From Ephydatia muelleri (taxonomy: Eukaryota; Porifera; Demospongiae; Spongillida; Spongillidae): a stretch of DNA of 64,000 nucleotides. Below the pieces are notes generated by a model, which made no database searches, was not told the origin of the DNA, and saw only the letters and a list, made by a program, of their open reading frames with translations. The stretch spans positions 10,439,909-10,503,908 of the forward strand of contig JABACO010000004.1 in the NCBI GenBank assembly GCA_013339895.1, written 5' to 3'. Below are positions 11,040 through 21,390 of this stretch, piece by piece. A program made the position numbers and the translations under genes. How positions within the stretch are numbered: position 1 is the first letter of the stretch; each line of letters begins with the position of its first letter.

Positions 11040-12530
11040 TAGAGTAGGGATACAACAATTCTAAGAAGAACTTGACGCCTAATGGATGCTGAGTTTCATA
11101 GGAAAATTAGAGTGGGGGTGCCAAAATTCATAGGAAATATTGTATGGGGGGGGGGGGGGGCTAAATTTTTAAGGATTCAATTTTTTTGTGTGACATAGAG
11201 CCAATGTGTGCGCTCGTTACATGCGCATTGTTGGAGCATGTAACATGATTGCATTCACACATAAAGATAATATAAAAACTATTCAGTTGTCTAGGTGGAC
11301 AAGTTAAGTCAACATATCGTTGTACTACAATGGTTATAATGAACAGCAACCTCGATAGACTTATTGAATAATAAAATAAACCCAGAATGGTTATGGTGCT
11401 AAAATTGAGAACCTGCAGTTTCAGGTCCGGATAGTCAATTTGGTTGTACGTCTTTGATGATGAGGATGATGAAGATCTTCGATCACAGGCAGAACAGGGG
11501 GTGTGATAAAAAGTACTACGCATAAATATACCGTAACTGTCAGCAAAGAGGCGAGTATTCCATAGGATGTATTAACTCCTGCTTCAACAATCACTGCTAT
11601 CCAGTAGATCACTCCTCCAACTACAGTGGTTAAAGTCAGCAGGTACGCTAGCACTATGATGCTTGGTGTCTGAAACTCCTTTATGGCTCTTGTGGAAATT
11701 GCAAAATAGACCAGTAGTACAATCCAAATAGTAACAAAGCTTATGTTGATGCAATCCACTGCACTTGGTACTTGCAAGAACTAAACTCCTCAATAGTGAC
11801 TGAAAAACTGTCCCTTGATGGCAAAAACATTTTTGCAGCAGTTCGTATGTAAGGATCATAGAATGTCCAGGTGGTACAAATTGCAGCAACTATCCCAACC
11901 AAGATCACAATTAAAATAGCCAGCACACCGTCACTCATTGCAGCATTGTAGCCACTCCTTAAGTTCTGAGAGCGCCTGAAGATATTATGTAACCTCCAGG
12001 TCTTTGCAGTTACTGCTCCAAACACAAGAGTGAGCCCTATTATCAGGGACCATGGAAAGGCATTGCATAATATTGACTTGGACTGCATACTGACAAGGAA
12101 TGTCTCAGTAAATTGTGTACAGCAGTGTGGCCAGAAGGATCAAGTAGCACCCAATATAAGCAAAATGGTTCAGTCGTGAACTTGAGGCCTTGATGGCCTT
12201 GTGATTCCTGTTAGAATTCCTGTACACAGTGTTCATGACATGTATCCCTAACACCAGAAGGACACCTATCACATCCACCACAATGATAACCCCAGCAAGA
12301 GGAGGAGAGACCAAAATGTAAATCTCAACAAAGCCTGTTGCTACGAAGACTACAGAAGCTGCTGGGTCAATTTCAATCCTATCAGAGAGCATTATCCCAA
12401 TTAGAGTATATTCATAAGTACTGATGAAATGTATCCATTGTGTGGATCAAATCGAATGGTATCTCCTACAATACCACTAAAATTTAGCATATAAATCTGA
12501 TGCTGAATTATTTGAATGCATATTGATGTT
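11040..12530 (-). pseudogene. GABA-B-like receptor pseudogene, 5'-truncated
   Basis: Reading from 12530 down to 11421, three frames together match the C-terminal half of the intact receptor at 15850-18114. The first (to about 12105) covers LNFSG...FDP and IEIDPAA..VFVATGFVEIYI through LLYTI. The second (12088-11741) covers SKSILCNAFPWSLIIGLTL through KYQVQWIAS. The third (11777-11421) covers IVLLVYFAISTRAIK through TKLTIRT. Frame changes near 12105 and 11745 and a small deletion near 12395 break it. The homology does not extend upstream of about 12530, so the ligand-binding domain is missing. Like the intact gene it has no introns. The sequence after its stop (11420-11040) matches 18510-18910, the 3' flank of the third copy. 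Confidence 0.85.
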
Positions 12531-12539
12531 ATTAATTAC

Positions 12540-13365
12540 AATGATATTAACTCAGCAAGCACTTTGTGGGAAGAGTGATCGAATTTCTTCAAAGTGGAAT
12601 TCAAAATGATTGTTCAGAGGGAATAACATTACTGCTGGATAAACTGATAGATGTAACTGCATGTATCAAAAATTGAATTGCTGTAATTTTATGCATATCA
12701 TTTTCAGATATTTGAAGGAGTTCACCACCAGTATGCTCAAAGATCAGCTGCTGCACTAAGGTGATGGTTTATGAACTGTCAGAAGTACTCTTTACCCTCT
12801 GCAAGCATCCAAAAAAGGCATCGATAATCCAGGTGATGAGCAATAAATATTCTTACATCTATTCAAATATAGTTTCACACAAATCACATGAACTGATTAT
12901 ATATTATCAAATTTCAGAGATAAATGTGTGTGGTATTTACCAGTGGATAAAGACACGGATACAAGTCTCCAAGATGGGAGTTACAAGGAAGATGGTGACA
13001 CAAATGTAGATGGTGATAGCAGTAGCGTTAATGATACTGCATGTTCTTGCTGCAGGTGCTATTTTGGTTCCTGTTTTCAAATACAATCATGACATCCTGA
13101 ACCAGTTTATATTTTTGCCTAATATTTTCCACGCCAAACCAGACCATCTGACAGGTACTATATGCCATAGTGGGGCGTTGGAAGCTGTAACAATTGCAAT
13201 CCAATTTTAAGGCACTCTCGTTCAAAAGAACACTGATAAGACAAATAGTGAAAGAGCTTGAGGTATGTATCATAATAGTGCACACTTTGGATTATAATAT
13301 GTATGAAATTTATTACCTTAATGGGGACCAAAAAATCACGATTTGCCATTACTTGTAAGTACGTT
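12540..13365. other. no gene recognised
   Basis: AT-rich DNA upstream of the receptor pseudogene. The 60-85 codon frames on both strands overlap and show nothing recognisable. Confidence 0.35.
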
Positions 13366-13367
13366 AT

Positions 13368-13510
13368 TATTATTATTGTAACTACACAGCCGGCATTATT
13401 GCATGGCAACTACCCAATCGTAAGTGTTTTGCCAAACGTACATATATAGTTGCATGTGCCTATGTTCGCCTAATTTTGGCCGGCTGGCCGGCCGAAATTG
13501 ATCCTATATC
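13368..13510 (+). repeat. copy 1 of a segment shared with the upstream regions of Ig gene A and Ig relic E
   Basis: ACTACACAGC..GC.TTATTGCATGGCAACTAC followed by a conserved donor-like CGTAAGTGTTTTGC and GGCCGGCTGGCCGGCC recurs at 29222-29345 and in part at 47998-48140. In those two places it lies upstream of immunoglobulin-receptor sequences, so this copy may be a leftover of a third such upstream region. Confidence 0.6.
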
Positions 13511-13604
13511 CGGTCCTTGACACGAAAAAGGTTACGTTCCTTATCGTCTAAACTACGTGCTACGAAATGAATCGTATCGTTTCCACGTAGTTTATTAAAT
13601 AGAA

Positions 13605-14011
13605 ATGCTTGGATTGGGCGCGACAAAATTTAAACGATGAATTTGATAACGTCATTTGGACTGATGAATGTAGTGTCCAGCTAGAGAGTCACATGCAGAA
13701 GGTTCTGTTGTCGCAAGATAAGGGTGGCAACAAGATTATAGCCAAGGAATAGTACATGATGTAATTCAATTGATTTATATTATAACTCTAATGATATGTA
13801 TATTCATGATCAATTGGGGCTAAATATCCCCACGTCTGGGCTGGAATCAGTTCAAAAGGCCGTACAGCTATATGCATATTTGAGGGAATTTTGAAGCAGG
13901 AGCTGTTTGTAGAAATCCTTAAAGCGGTACTGGTTCCATCAATCAACACTCTATTCCCTGGTGGTCACAGATTAATGATGGACAACGACCCTAAACATAC
14001 GTCTACGAGAG
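13605..14011 (+). pseudogene. Tc1/mariner-like transposase fragment
   Basis: The first block (about 13603-13728) reads WARQNLNDEFDNVIWTDECS, with the WTDE catalytic-Asp motif of Tc1/mariner DDE transposases. The second block (about 13828-14011) reads PHVWAGISSKGRTAICIFEG through INTLFPGGHRLMMDNDPKHTS, containing the second catalytic Asp in DNDPKHTS. About 100 bases of non-matching DNA with stops separate the blocks. The region of the third acidic residue is absent: the sequence changes into a purine-rich run from 14012. The N-terminal DNA-binding domain is not seen. The copy is inactive. Confidence 0.85.
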
Positions 14012-14108
14012 ACAGAAGACAAGGTGGAGAGGCGAACGAGATGGATTAGGCAGATGTAGAGGAAGAGGAGGATGTGGAGGAGGAGGCGGATGAGGTGGAG
14101 GGGAAAAT
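14012..14108 (+). repeat. purine-rich low-complexity tract
   Basis: GA/GGA-rich sequence (GAGGAAGAGGAGGATGTGGA) directly follows the truncated Tc1-like transposase. Confidence 0.7.
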
Positions 14109-15770
14109 TACAAAAGTCTATAACTATTATCAACTGCTTTTATTACGGTTGGCGTACTTTCATTCCCAGACTCACGTAGCATTCTCAGATCATTTGGTTA
14201 ATAATTCAACTCAATTACAGTACCGGTACCTTTTCTCTTAATGGCATTATATATATGCGGGAGAGTGGAGGGAGGGCACTATCAGTTAGGAATAAACATC
14301 TATTACTTACATGCACTACTAGTTTTGACTATGTATGGTGGGCAACTGTTCTAATGTGAAAAGAAAACCTGACCTCAAGAAGCAATTTTGTTCTGTTCAT
14401 GTGCCAAAAAGTAACAGCCATGACTCAACTGTCGAGCTTCATGCCAAGGCCATTGTTCCAATTTTTGCCCACCTGAGCTGTCATCTTTAGACCAAATTCA
14501 GACATCACTGCCATAGTTATCACCACCACTGCAATGTCATCTTCCCCTTGCTCACTCAAGCTCTATTCTGTCACAAAATGTTTATTACCGCTGTCATCTC
14601 ATGTTTCACCATGTTCAACATCGCGTGCACCACCCTTACTTTCTCAATCACCTACATCACCAGCATCTTTCGAGTTACAATCCCGTCAATCGACATGCTC
14701 ACCTAATAACCAGGCACTCCGTGATACAAAGATGAATGAGGCTTTTGGGGCTACTTTAGAGGCAGCAGGAGAATGTTAAGTAGTAGGAAGGGGGGTTTCA
14801 ACAATATGAACTGAAGTCGTGAACGTGAATAACTTCTAATTGGTATAATGTTTCAAAGGGTCTGGAAGAATTCTTTGGTAACGGTAAACACATCTTTGAC
14901 GCAGATATGCGTCTCTGGCGTTAAACGGTTAAGCCAACTGAGTAATAAACCCGAGTTAAACTATTCAAGCACTCACGATTCACCGCGCGTTAAGGGCACC
15001 ATTAATTCTGGATAAGCTGCACGCCAGCTGTGATTGAGCTTATATAGAAAGTTGTGTTATATGCACGGAGGTCATTCACATTCGTTAAACTTCGCATGCG
15101 GCTCAGTGATAAAGAACATTAACTTCATGTAGGTACATGCATTCTTTAATTTAACCATTGACCTGCTATAGGCCACTAAAGTGGCCGCGCCAAGCGCGAT
15201 AGTATGTGGTTGACACGTACGCAATATTTTTTGTACTTGCATGGCTGCCTTGTAGTCGAATCAAAGTATAACTAATCCCGTTACGAATTATTGTCTGCTG
15301 TACCATGCAGAAACGCAGAGCTCTAGTGTATATTGTTACATGAAAATTTCTCACATCATAATAGTACACCTATAAGACCTGCGAGATTATTCACATTCAT
15401 TACAGCTGCTATAATTTTGTAATATTATTATTATACTAGAGATTTTGCACCTGCAGCTCTGGTTCAGACATTAGGCCAAACAATTTTCGTAGTATTATGA
15501 TGTGTGAAATTTTCATGCAACAATATACATTTTCGCTCCCGTAACTTTAATATAAAAATGGGCCTGGGAACGAGGCTAGGTACGCATTAAATAAGATCAC
15601 CTTGCAAGTACAAGCACATATATAGCAATCTGAATGACGTGAATATCAGCTATATATACGACTAATTGTTAACGTCTATGACGATCAGCCTACCTTATTA
15701 GTTCAAAGGTTAACAAATCCCACCCGTTAAACATTAGGATTACTATATATTTACACCTACACTGTACATG
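14109..15770. other. no firm gene; weak cysteine-containing fragment near 14333-14460
   Basis: The stretch around 14333 reads MVGNCSNVKRKPDLKKQFCS, faintly like a THAP-type zinc finger start, but it has no continuing family motif. The 81-codon frame at 14534-14779 is Ser/Pro-rich and unrecognised. The rest is AT-rich, with no feature visible up to the receptor promoter. Confidence 0.25.
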
Positions 15771-15775
15771 AATTC

Positions 15776-15849
15776 CTTAGATATATATACGGAACAATAG
15801 TACTGTAGTACATTCCGGGAGCCAAAACCGTCTCGGCAATATAGAGAGT
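15776..15849 (+). promoter_or_regulatory. possible core promoter of the GABA-B-like receptor
   Basis: An ATATATATAC box lies about 65 bases upstream of the ATG at 15850. TATA-like runs are frequent here, so the assignment rests only on position. Confidence 0.25.
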
Positions 15850-18114
15850 TTGCATTTAAACATGAGGGTCGTTGTGGCGTACTGTATTTCCTCTCTCCTG
15901 ATGTTGATCGCGATCAGCTGTGACGGTGACGCGACTCCCAAATCCGAAACGTTGTACCTCCTCTCTCTACTCTCCTACCCCGATCCCAGCGGCGATCCCT
16001 CGTTGCAACCATCGTTTACGAATGGAAGGGATATCATTCCCGGCGCCAAGCTTGCGATACAAGAAATTAACAATCGTACAGACATCCTAACCAACTACAA
16101 ACTGGAACTCATCGTAGCTGACGACGGCTGCAACATCAACTGGAAGTCCATTATCAGTCTGATCAACAACCTCTACTACGAAGGTAAACACATTGTTGGC
16201 ATAATCGGGCCACAGTGTTCCGATTCGGCGAAAGCAGTGGCTTCGCTCACGGGAAAGTCAGAAATGGCTTTGTTGAACGTCCACCTTGGTTCAGCTCCAG
16301 AGCTTGGGAATCGCTCCTTGTATCCGTATAGCTTTGGAATAAACCCTCCGACGTCTAACACAATCGACGCGGTGGTGGCTTTGTTCGTGCGCAACAACTG
16401 GACTCGCGCAGCAGTGCTGTACAACCCGGATATGCTGGTGGATTACAATTCCTTTCGTTTGTTCCAAAATAAAATAACTGGAACGGCAGAACTGTCTTTC
16501 GTCTCTCTCGCTACTTCAGATTATCTCCCATTGGTGGCTCTGAAGAGTACCTTCGTACGAGTGATCGTAGCCTTTCTTCGCGATGAAACACTTGGAAGAG
16601 CCCTCTGCGTGGCTTACCGTATGGGCATGACCTATCCGAATTATCAGTGGTTACTTCTTGGGGGCTCCCCAACATTCCCAGAGCCTTTTGTATACAATTC
16701 AACCATGTACTCTTGTAACAAGACTGATGCGGACAAGGCACTGAACCAAACCCTGCAATTCCAGAGCTATGCTTATCCACAGTACGTCGCAACCAGGTAC
16801 ACACAACTTGATATGGATTATGTTTACAATTTTGCGTGCGCGCATGAAATCAATTGCGTTGCCATCTTTGATGCTGTGTGGGCTTATGCCATGGCTTTAA
16901 ACATTTCGATCGATGCTCTTCAGAAGATAGGTCTTACCCTTTCAAATTACACATTTGGAAAAAATATATACACTCAAATAATTCTGCATCAGATGTATAT
17001 GCTAAATTTTAGTGGTATTATAGGAGATTCCATTAGATTTGATCCACTCAATGGATACATTTCATCAGTACTTACGAATGTACTCAATATTAATTGGGAG
17101 ATTGTAGCCAATTACACCATCTCTGATGGGATTGAAATTGACCCAGCAGCTACTGCAGTCTTCGTAGCAACAGGCTTTGTTGAAATTTACATTTTGGTCT
17201 CTCCTCCTCTTGCTGGGGTTATCATTGTGATGGATGTGATAGGTGTCCTTCTGGTGTTAGGGATACATGTCATGAACACGGTGTACAGGAATCACAAAGC
17301 CATCAAGGCCTCAAGTTCGCGACTGAACCATTTTGCTTACATTGGATGCTACCTTATCCTTCTGGCCACACTGCTGTACACAATTACTGAGACATTCCCT
17401 GTCAGTATGCAGTCCAAGTCAATATTATGCAATGCCTTTCCATGGTCCCTGATAATAGGGCTCACTCTTGTGTTTGGAGCAGTAACTGCAAAGACTTGGA
17501 GGTTATATTTCATCTTCAGGAACTCTGAGAACTTAAGGAGTGGCTACAATGCTGCAATGAGTGACGGTGTGCTGGCTATTTTAATTGTGATCTTGGTTGG
17601 GATAGTTGCTGCAATTTGTACCACCTGGACATTCTATGATCCTTACATACGAACTGCTGCAAAAATGTTTTTGCCATCAGGGGACAGTTTGTCAGTCACT
17701 ATTGAGGAGTTTTGTTCTTGCAAGTACCAAGTGCAGTGGATTGCATCAATCATATGCTTTGAGACTATTTTGATTGTACTACTGGTCTATTTTGCAATTT
17801 GCACTAGAGCCATAAAGAAAAAGGAGTTTCAGATGCGAAGCATCATAGTGCTAGCGTACCTGCTGACTTTAACCACTGTAGTTGGAGGAGTGATCTACTG
17901 GATAGCAGTGATTGTTGAAGCAGGAGTTAATACATCCTATGGAATACTTGCCTCTCTGCTAACAGTTATGGTATATCTATGCATCATGCTATTTTTCACA
18001 CCCCCTATTCTGCCTGTCATTGATGATCTTCTCCATCCTCATCGTCGTAAGATGACAACCCAATTGACAATTCGTACTATTATTAGAAATGAAACTGCAG
18101 GATCTCATATTTAG
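15850..18114 (+). CDS. GABA-B-like class C G-protein-coupled receptor, intronless, 754 residues
   Basis: This is a complete open frame with a hydrophobic leader (residues ~4-24, VVAYCISSLLMLIAIS). A periplasmic-binding-like ligand domain (~33-420) follows, with IPGAKLAIQEINN, VGIIGPQCSDSAKAVASL and LGSAPELGN; the last lines up with the GSSSPALSN stretch of GABA-B1 lobe 1. About nine N-glycosylation sites lie in it. No cysteine-rich linker is present, as in GABA-B and unlike glutamate receptors. Seven hydrophobic segments fill ~435-720, including SSSRLNHFAYIGCYLILLAT and FGAVTAKTWRLYFIFR, which is close to the GABA-B pattern FGAMFAKTWRVHAIFK. The tail is only ~35 residues, with no coiled coil such as GABA-B1/B2 use to pair. 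The expected role is a plasma-membrane receptor for an amino-acid-like ligand; the ligand is unknown. Two broken relatives lie at 11040-12530 and 18487-18910. Confidence 0.93.
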   Translation: MHLNMRVVVAYCISSLLMLIAISCDGDATPKSETLYLLSLLSYPDPSGDPSLQPSFTNGRDIIPGAKLAIQEINNRTDILTNYKLELIVADDGCNINWKSIISLINNLYYEGKHIVGIIGPQCSDSAKAVASLTGKSEMALLNVHLGSAPELGNRSLYPYSFGINPPTSNTIDAVVALFVRNNWTRAAVLYNPDMLVDYNSFRLFQNKITGTAELSFVSLATSDYLPLVALKSTFVRVIVAFLRDETLGRALCVAYRMGMTYPNYQWLLLGGSPTFPEPFVYNSTMYSCNKTDADKALNQTLQFQSYAYPQYVATRYTQLDMDYVYNFACAHEINCVAIFDAVWAYAMALNISIDALQKIGLTLSNYTFGKNIYTQIILHQMYMLNFSGIIGDSIRFDPLNGYISSVLTNVLNINWEIVANYTISDGIEIDPAATAVFVATGFVEIYILVSPPLAGVIIVMDVIGVLLVLGIHVMNTVYRNHKAIKASSSRLNHFAYIGCYLILLATLLYTITETFPVSMQSKSILCNAFPWSLIIGLTLVFGAVTAKTWRLYFIFRNSENLRSGYNAAMSDGVLAILIVILVGIVAAICTTWTFYDPYIRTAAKMFLPSGDSLSVTIEEFCSCKYQVQWIASIICFETILIVLLVYFAICTRAIKKKEFQMRSIIVLAYLLTLTTVVGGVIYWIAVIVEAGVNTSYGILASLLTVMVYLCIMLFFTPPILPVIDDLLHPHRRKMTTQLTIRTIIRNETAGSHI

Positions 18115-18386
18115 CACTGTATATAAATGATGCAAATAATGAACGTGTTTGTTCCCAGGTCTGGTTTTCATATATTTTGTACCAACTCAGTAAATCATGC
18201 TATCTCCATATCCGGAAATGGCTCATACATAGCTGGTCATCTTGCTTTTATTTTTAAATTGAATTGTAAACAGGGTGACTACATGTATGTATTAAAAATC
18301 GGTTTGATTATAATATGTGTGTTTCATTACATAAGCATATTTATCTACAATCAAGACAACGTTTTAATATCTATCTTGTATTATTT

Positions 18387-18486
18387 GGAACAGTTTCCGC
18401 GAAAAAGGCTCCACGGATATATATAAAATGTTATTTAAATGCGTCGTGTTTGAATCGCTATAACATTCCAACGGAAACCTCTTTCT
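18387..18486 (+). mobile_element. MITE end, same family as 57142-57399
   Basis: ACAGTTTCCGCGAAAA, then CCACGGAT, AAATGTTAT and GCGTCGTGTTTGAATCGCTA, match the left arm of the complete element at 57142. Only one arm is present. It sits immediately before the relic of a third receptor copy. Confidence 0.7.
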
Positions 18487-18910
18487 TCGTCAAAGACGTA
18501 CCACCGAATTGACTATCCGGACACTTATTAGATCTGAAACTGCAGATTCTCAATTTTAGCACCGTAACCACATGTATATTGTATTGTGCAATAAGTCTAT
18601 CGAGGTTGATAACCATTGTAACACAACGCTATGTTGACTTAACTTGTCCACCTAGACAAGTGAATAGTTGCCCTTTATGTGTGAACTCAATCATGCACAT
18701 GCATGCATGCATGCATACATGTCCTAACAATGCGCCCTGTACAGTAGTATGTAACGAGCGCACACTTTGGCTTGGTGTCACAAAATCCTTGAAAATTTAG
18801 CCCCTCCGTACAATATGTCGTACATATTTTGGTACCCCCACTCCAATTTTCCTATCAAATTTGGCATCCATTACTTCTTAGAATTGTTGTATCCCTACTC
18901 AATTTTCCTA
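18487..18910 (+). pseudogene. C-terminal tail and 3' flank of a third GABA-B-like receptor copy
   Basis: The frame RQRRTTELTIRTLIRSETAD ends at a TAG near 18557 and matches the last residues of the intact receptor (TTQLTIRTIIRNETAG) and of the minus-strand pseudogene (RRTTKLTIRT). Its 3' flank to about 18910 is closely similar to 11420-11040 in reverse complement. Everything upstream of the last ~25 codons is missing and is replaced by a MITE end. Confidence 0.75.
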
Positions 18911-18947
18911 GAAAAGCCCTTGTAACAGGATAGCTTGTCCCCCCGGA

Positions 18948-19015
18948 TGAGGCTGTCCCAGTATACGTTGTCGGCTCCGCCTTTAGGATAGATTGTCCCC
19001 CCTTGCAACTTCGAT
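18948..19015 (+). repeat. TTGTCCCCCC-type repeat pair
   Basis: GGATAGCTTGTCCCCCCGG and GGATAGATTGTCCCCCCTTG, about 55 bases apart, resemble the last units of the minisatellite at 20972-21115. Confidence 0.45.
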
Positions 19016-19322
19016 CTCTTGGTTGACCGTTCCAGGCACAGTATACCGTATAACACCTACAGTTTTTTAGATTCGCCACGTGTTCTCAAACGCAGTCGAC
19101 GTCGGAAGTGTGTGACAAAATTGTTCCATAAGAATGAAGGATGAAGGTCAGTAAGTACCACTCTAAAACGCGATTTTTAAGTATCTGAAACACGGCGAGT
19201 ATCGGTTGGATGCTAGTAAATCGGAAAACGGTTGATTCGCAGAAGAGCACACAGTTTCGTGATGAAGGAGGCTTGCTCTATCTCAAAGCAATACGGCCGA
19301 CATGACAGAAAAGCAATAGATT

Positions 19323-20312
19323 GTGAATAAAGAGGATCAACTGAAGGTGATCTTATCTTGCCAAGATGGGAAGCTAGGCGAGTTTTTGTTGTTGACGATA
19401 TGCGCATGCAACTGCGATACGGTACTCGTAATTTATTTTACTAGTCTCCTTAATTCTTCCGATTTTCAACAAGATGGAGGTCATTTTGTACGTGACAAGA
19501 CTCTACAGAAGATTTGTTCACGGTTCTATTGGCGCGATATGACATTAAGCACATGCATAAAAGAAAATGTAAGTACTTGTGAAGTCTGCCAAAAGACCAA
19601 CCCAAAACTGCACAAAGAGGCTCCAGTTCTACATCCAATTGCTGTAAAAGCTGAAGTCTGGCATCAAGTAGGAATTGACCTCGTAGGTCCACTTACGCTC
19701 ACAAAGAGAGGAAATAGGTATACTGGTTTAAACGGCATATGAATGTAATTAATTACCCTACTGTGTTAAAAAGGCTTTAATCCGTACAAGTGTTGCAGCT
19801 GGAAAAAATGAACTTAGAATATAAAATACCAATTCTACTTAAACATATACATTTCCTGAAAATGATCATAGTTCTGGTGCAGTTAATCGAATAGGCACAT
19901 TTAATCATTATAGGTTCATGACAATTTGCAAATACAAATAAATTAAAAAAACTAAGACATGCTCTAGTTTCAGGAATGTCTGTTAACTGTTTTGGGATGA
20001 CTTCCTCTCCTATTGTGCTTAGAATTATGTGTAGTTTGGCAGGGTTATAGTACTGTGATATCAGAAGAAGGAAAGTGCATTGTTGGTCAAACAAAACTGG
20101 TTTACAGGGTAAGATTGACCTAGCATTCAACATTTTAAATGATTACAGCTTGCATGCATGTGATACTCAAACACTGCTATGATGTCAGCACATTTTGATC
20201 AGAGTATTATTACTTTCATCAAAACAGATACCTTGCAACATGTACTGACTATTTTTCTAAGTGGCCAGAGGTCCAAGCTCTTCCAAAAAAATCAGCTGAG
20301 GGGGTATATAGC
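19323..20312 (+). pseudogene. Ginger/Gypsy-type integrase: zinc finger and start of catalytic core
   Basis: The first block (19323-19742) carries an HHCC zinc finger: GGHFVRDKTLQKICSRFYW, then CIKENVSTCEVCQ. It continues with VWHQVGIDLVGPL, where the Asp fits the first catalytic residue of a DDE integrase. A second block at about 20229-20312 reads RYLATCTDYFSKWPEVQALP, then KKSAEGV, the next part of an integrase core. About 480 bases of AT-rich DNA without an open frame separate them. Repeat block B follows immediately. The remaining core with DQGHEF lies on the opposite strand at 23.6 kb. The element is therefore split and inactive. Ginger elements use a Gypsy-integrase-like transposase; the companion Ulp1 domain (21.6-22.1 kb) supports Ginger1 over an LTR retrotransposon. 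Confidence 0.75.
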
Positions 20313-20520
20313 TCTATTTTCTTGAGGCAATCAATGTTCGTTGAACTTTTTCAACTAGCTTTTGATTGTGATTAGCTTTGATGCTTGACATGTCAGATGC
20401 ATTGATGGTATATCTGAATTGTTGATGCTACTGCTGTTTGATTTAATGCAGAGCTCCACATGGAAGAGTTTTACTATTACTCTTGTTTGTGATATTACCA
20501 GTTGGCCAATTGTGTGCACC
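20307..20520 (+). repeat. repeat block B, copy 2
   Basis: It matches 10801-11010 closely in the same orientation and begins directly at the end of the SAEGV coding block. Confidence 0.7.
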
Positions 20521-20679
20521 ACAGTTCATGCATACTTGCCTCTGCTATCTGCACGCGGGACAAATGTTATTTTTGTAAACGTTATTCATACACGTAATCG
20601 TATTCATGCATCACCACTGCTTTGCCAACTCTTACATACTGTATGTATGCATGTACATGTATACATGTGCACATGTGGT

Positions 20680-20860
20680 TGGGCTATGCATTCCTGTTCT
20701 GAGTACTGGAGTGATGCATTAGTGAAGTCATACATGTAAAATCTATAACAGTGTATATGCATGTATGCATGAACTTGCATGATGGCCATCCAAAGAGTGA
20801 AAAAGCCTTGGAATGGTCTTCCATATTCTATTTTGCCAGGAAGGCCAGTGAGTATTTTGA
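20680..20860 (+). repeat. diverged dispersed repeat (compare 25580-25890)
   Basis: CATTCCTGTTCTG...GCATTAGT(A/G)AAGTCAT and CCAAAGAGT(G/T)AAA occur in the same order at about 25587-25850. Similarity is patchy. Confidence 0.35.
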
Positions 20861-20971
20861 ATCTGATATGAATCCTACAGCTTGTTTGTTTCATTCTACA
20901 TTTTCATCATTATTCTCAGGGTTAGTGAGGGTGTGGCACGATACCCAGTCCCCCCCCTAAAATTTGTCTGG

Positions 20972-21115
20972 CCGGACAAGGTATCCTAGTCTACCTTGTC
21001 CGCCGGACAACGTATCCTAGTCTACCTTGTCCGCCGGACAACGTAGCCTAGGATATGTTGTCCCCCTAGGACAATTATTCCTAGGTTATCGGTCCGTTTT
21101 AAGATTTTCTGTCCC
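20972..21115 (+). repeat. 31-base minisatellite whose unit is a hairpin
   Basis: Units start at 20972, 21003 and 21034. In the first unit CCGGACAAGGTA pairs perfectly with TACCTTGTCCGG, leaving an 8-base loop (TCCTAGTC). The second has one mismatch; the third and the flanking GGACAATTATTCC are degraded. Confidence 0.75.
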
Positions 21116-21390
21116 CCTTCGTTTTTGCAAGCAACGCTTGCACAAAACCAAAATAGCCAATTCGATAGAATATTAGTGCATGCTGCTGCGCTCTCCTTAA
21201 GAACTTTGAGTGTTGATCACTTTGATGATGATATTAGCTATTTTTAAATCTTCCTTGCTCCCTATGCACCATATCGTATAGATCTAACAATAGTTATGTT
21301 CCTCCGGGTGTCCTGCATGCTTCCTCGATACATATCTAATCTTATACATGCAACTGATAAATACAGCAATGACGCAAAAGGAATGAAGCA

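Noticed and set aside
14333-14460. THAP-type zinc finger
   Set aside because: Only a short MVGNCSN..RKPDL start; the expected later residues and an open frame are missing.
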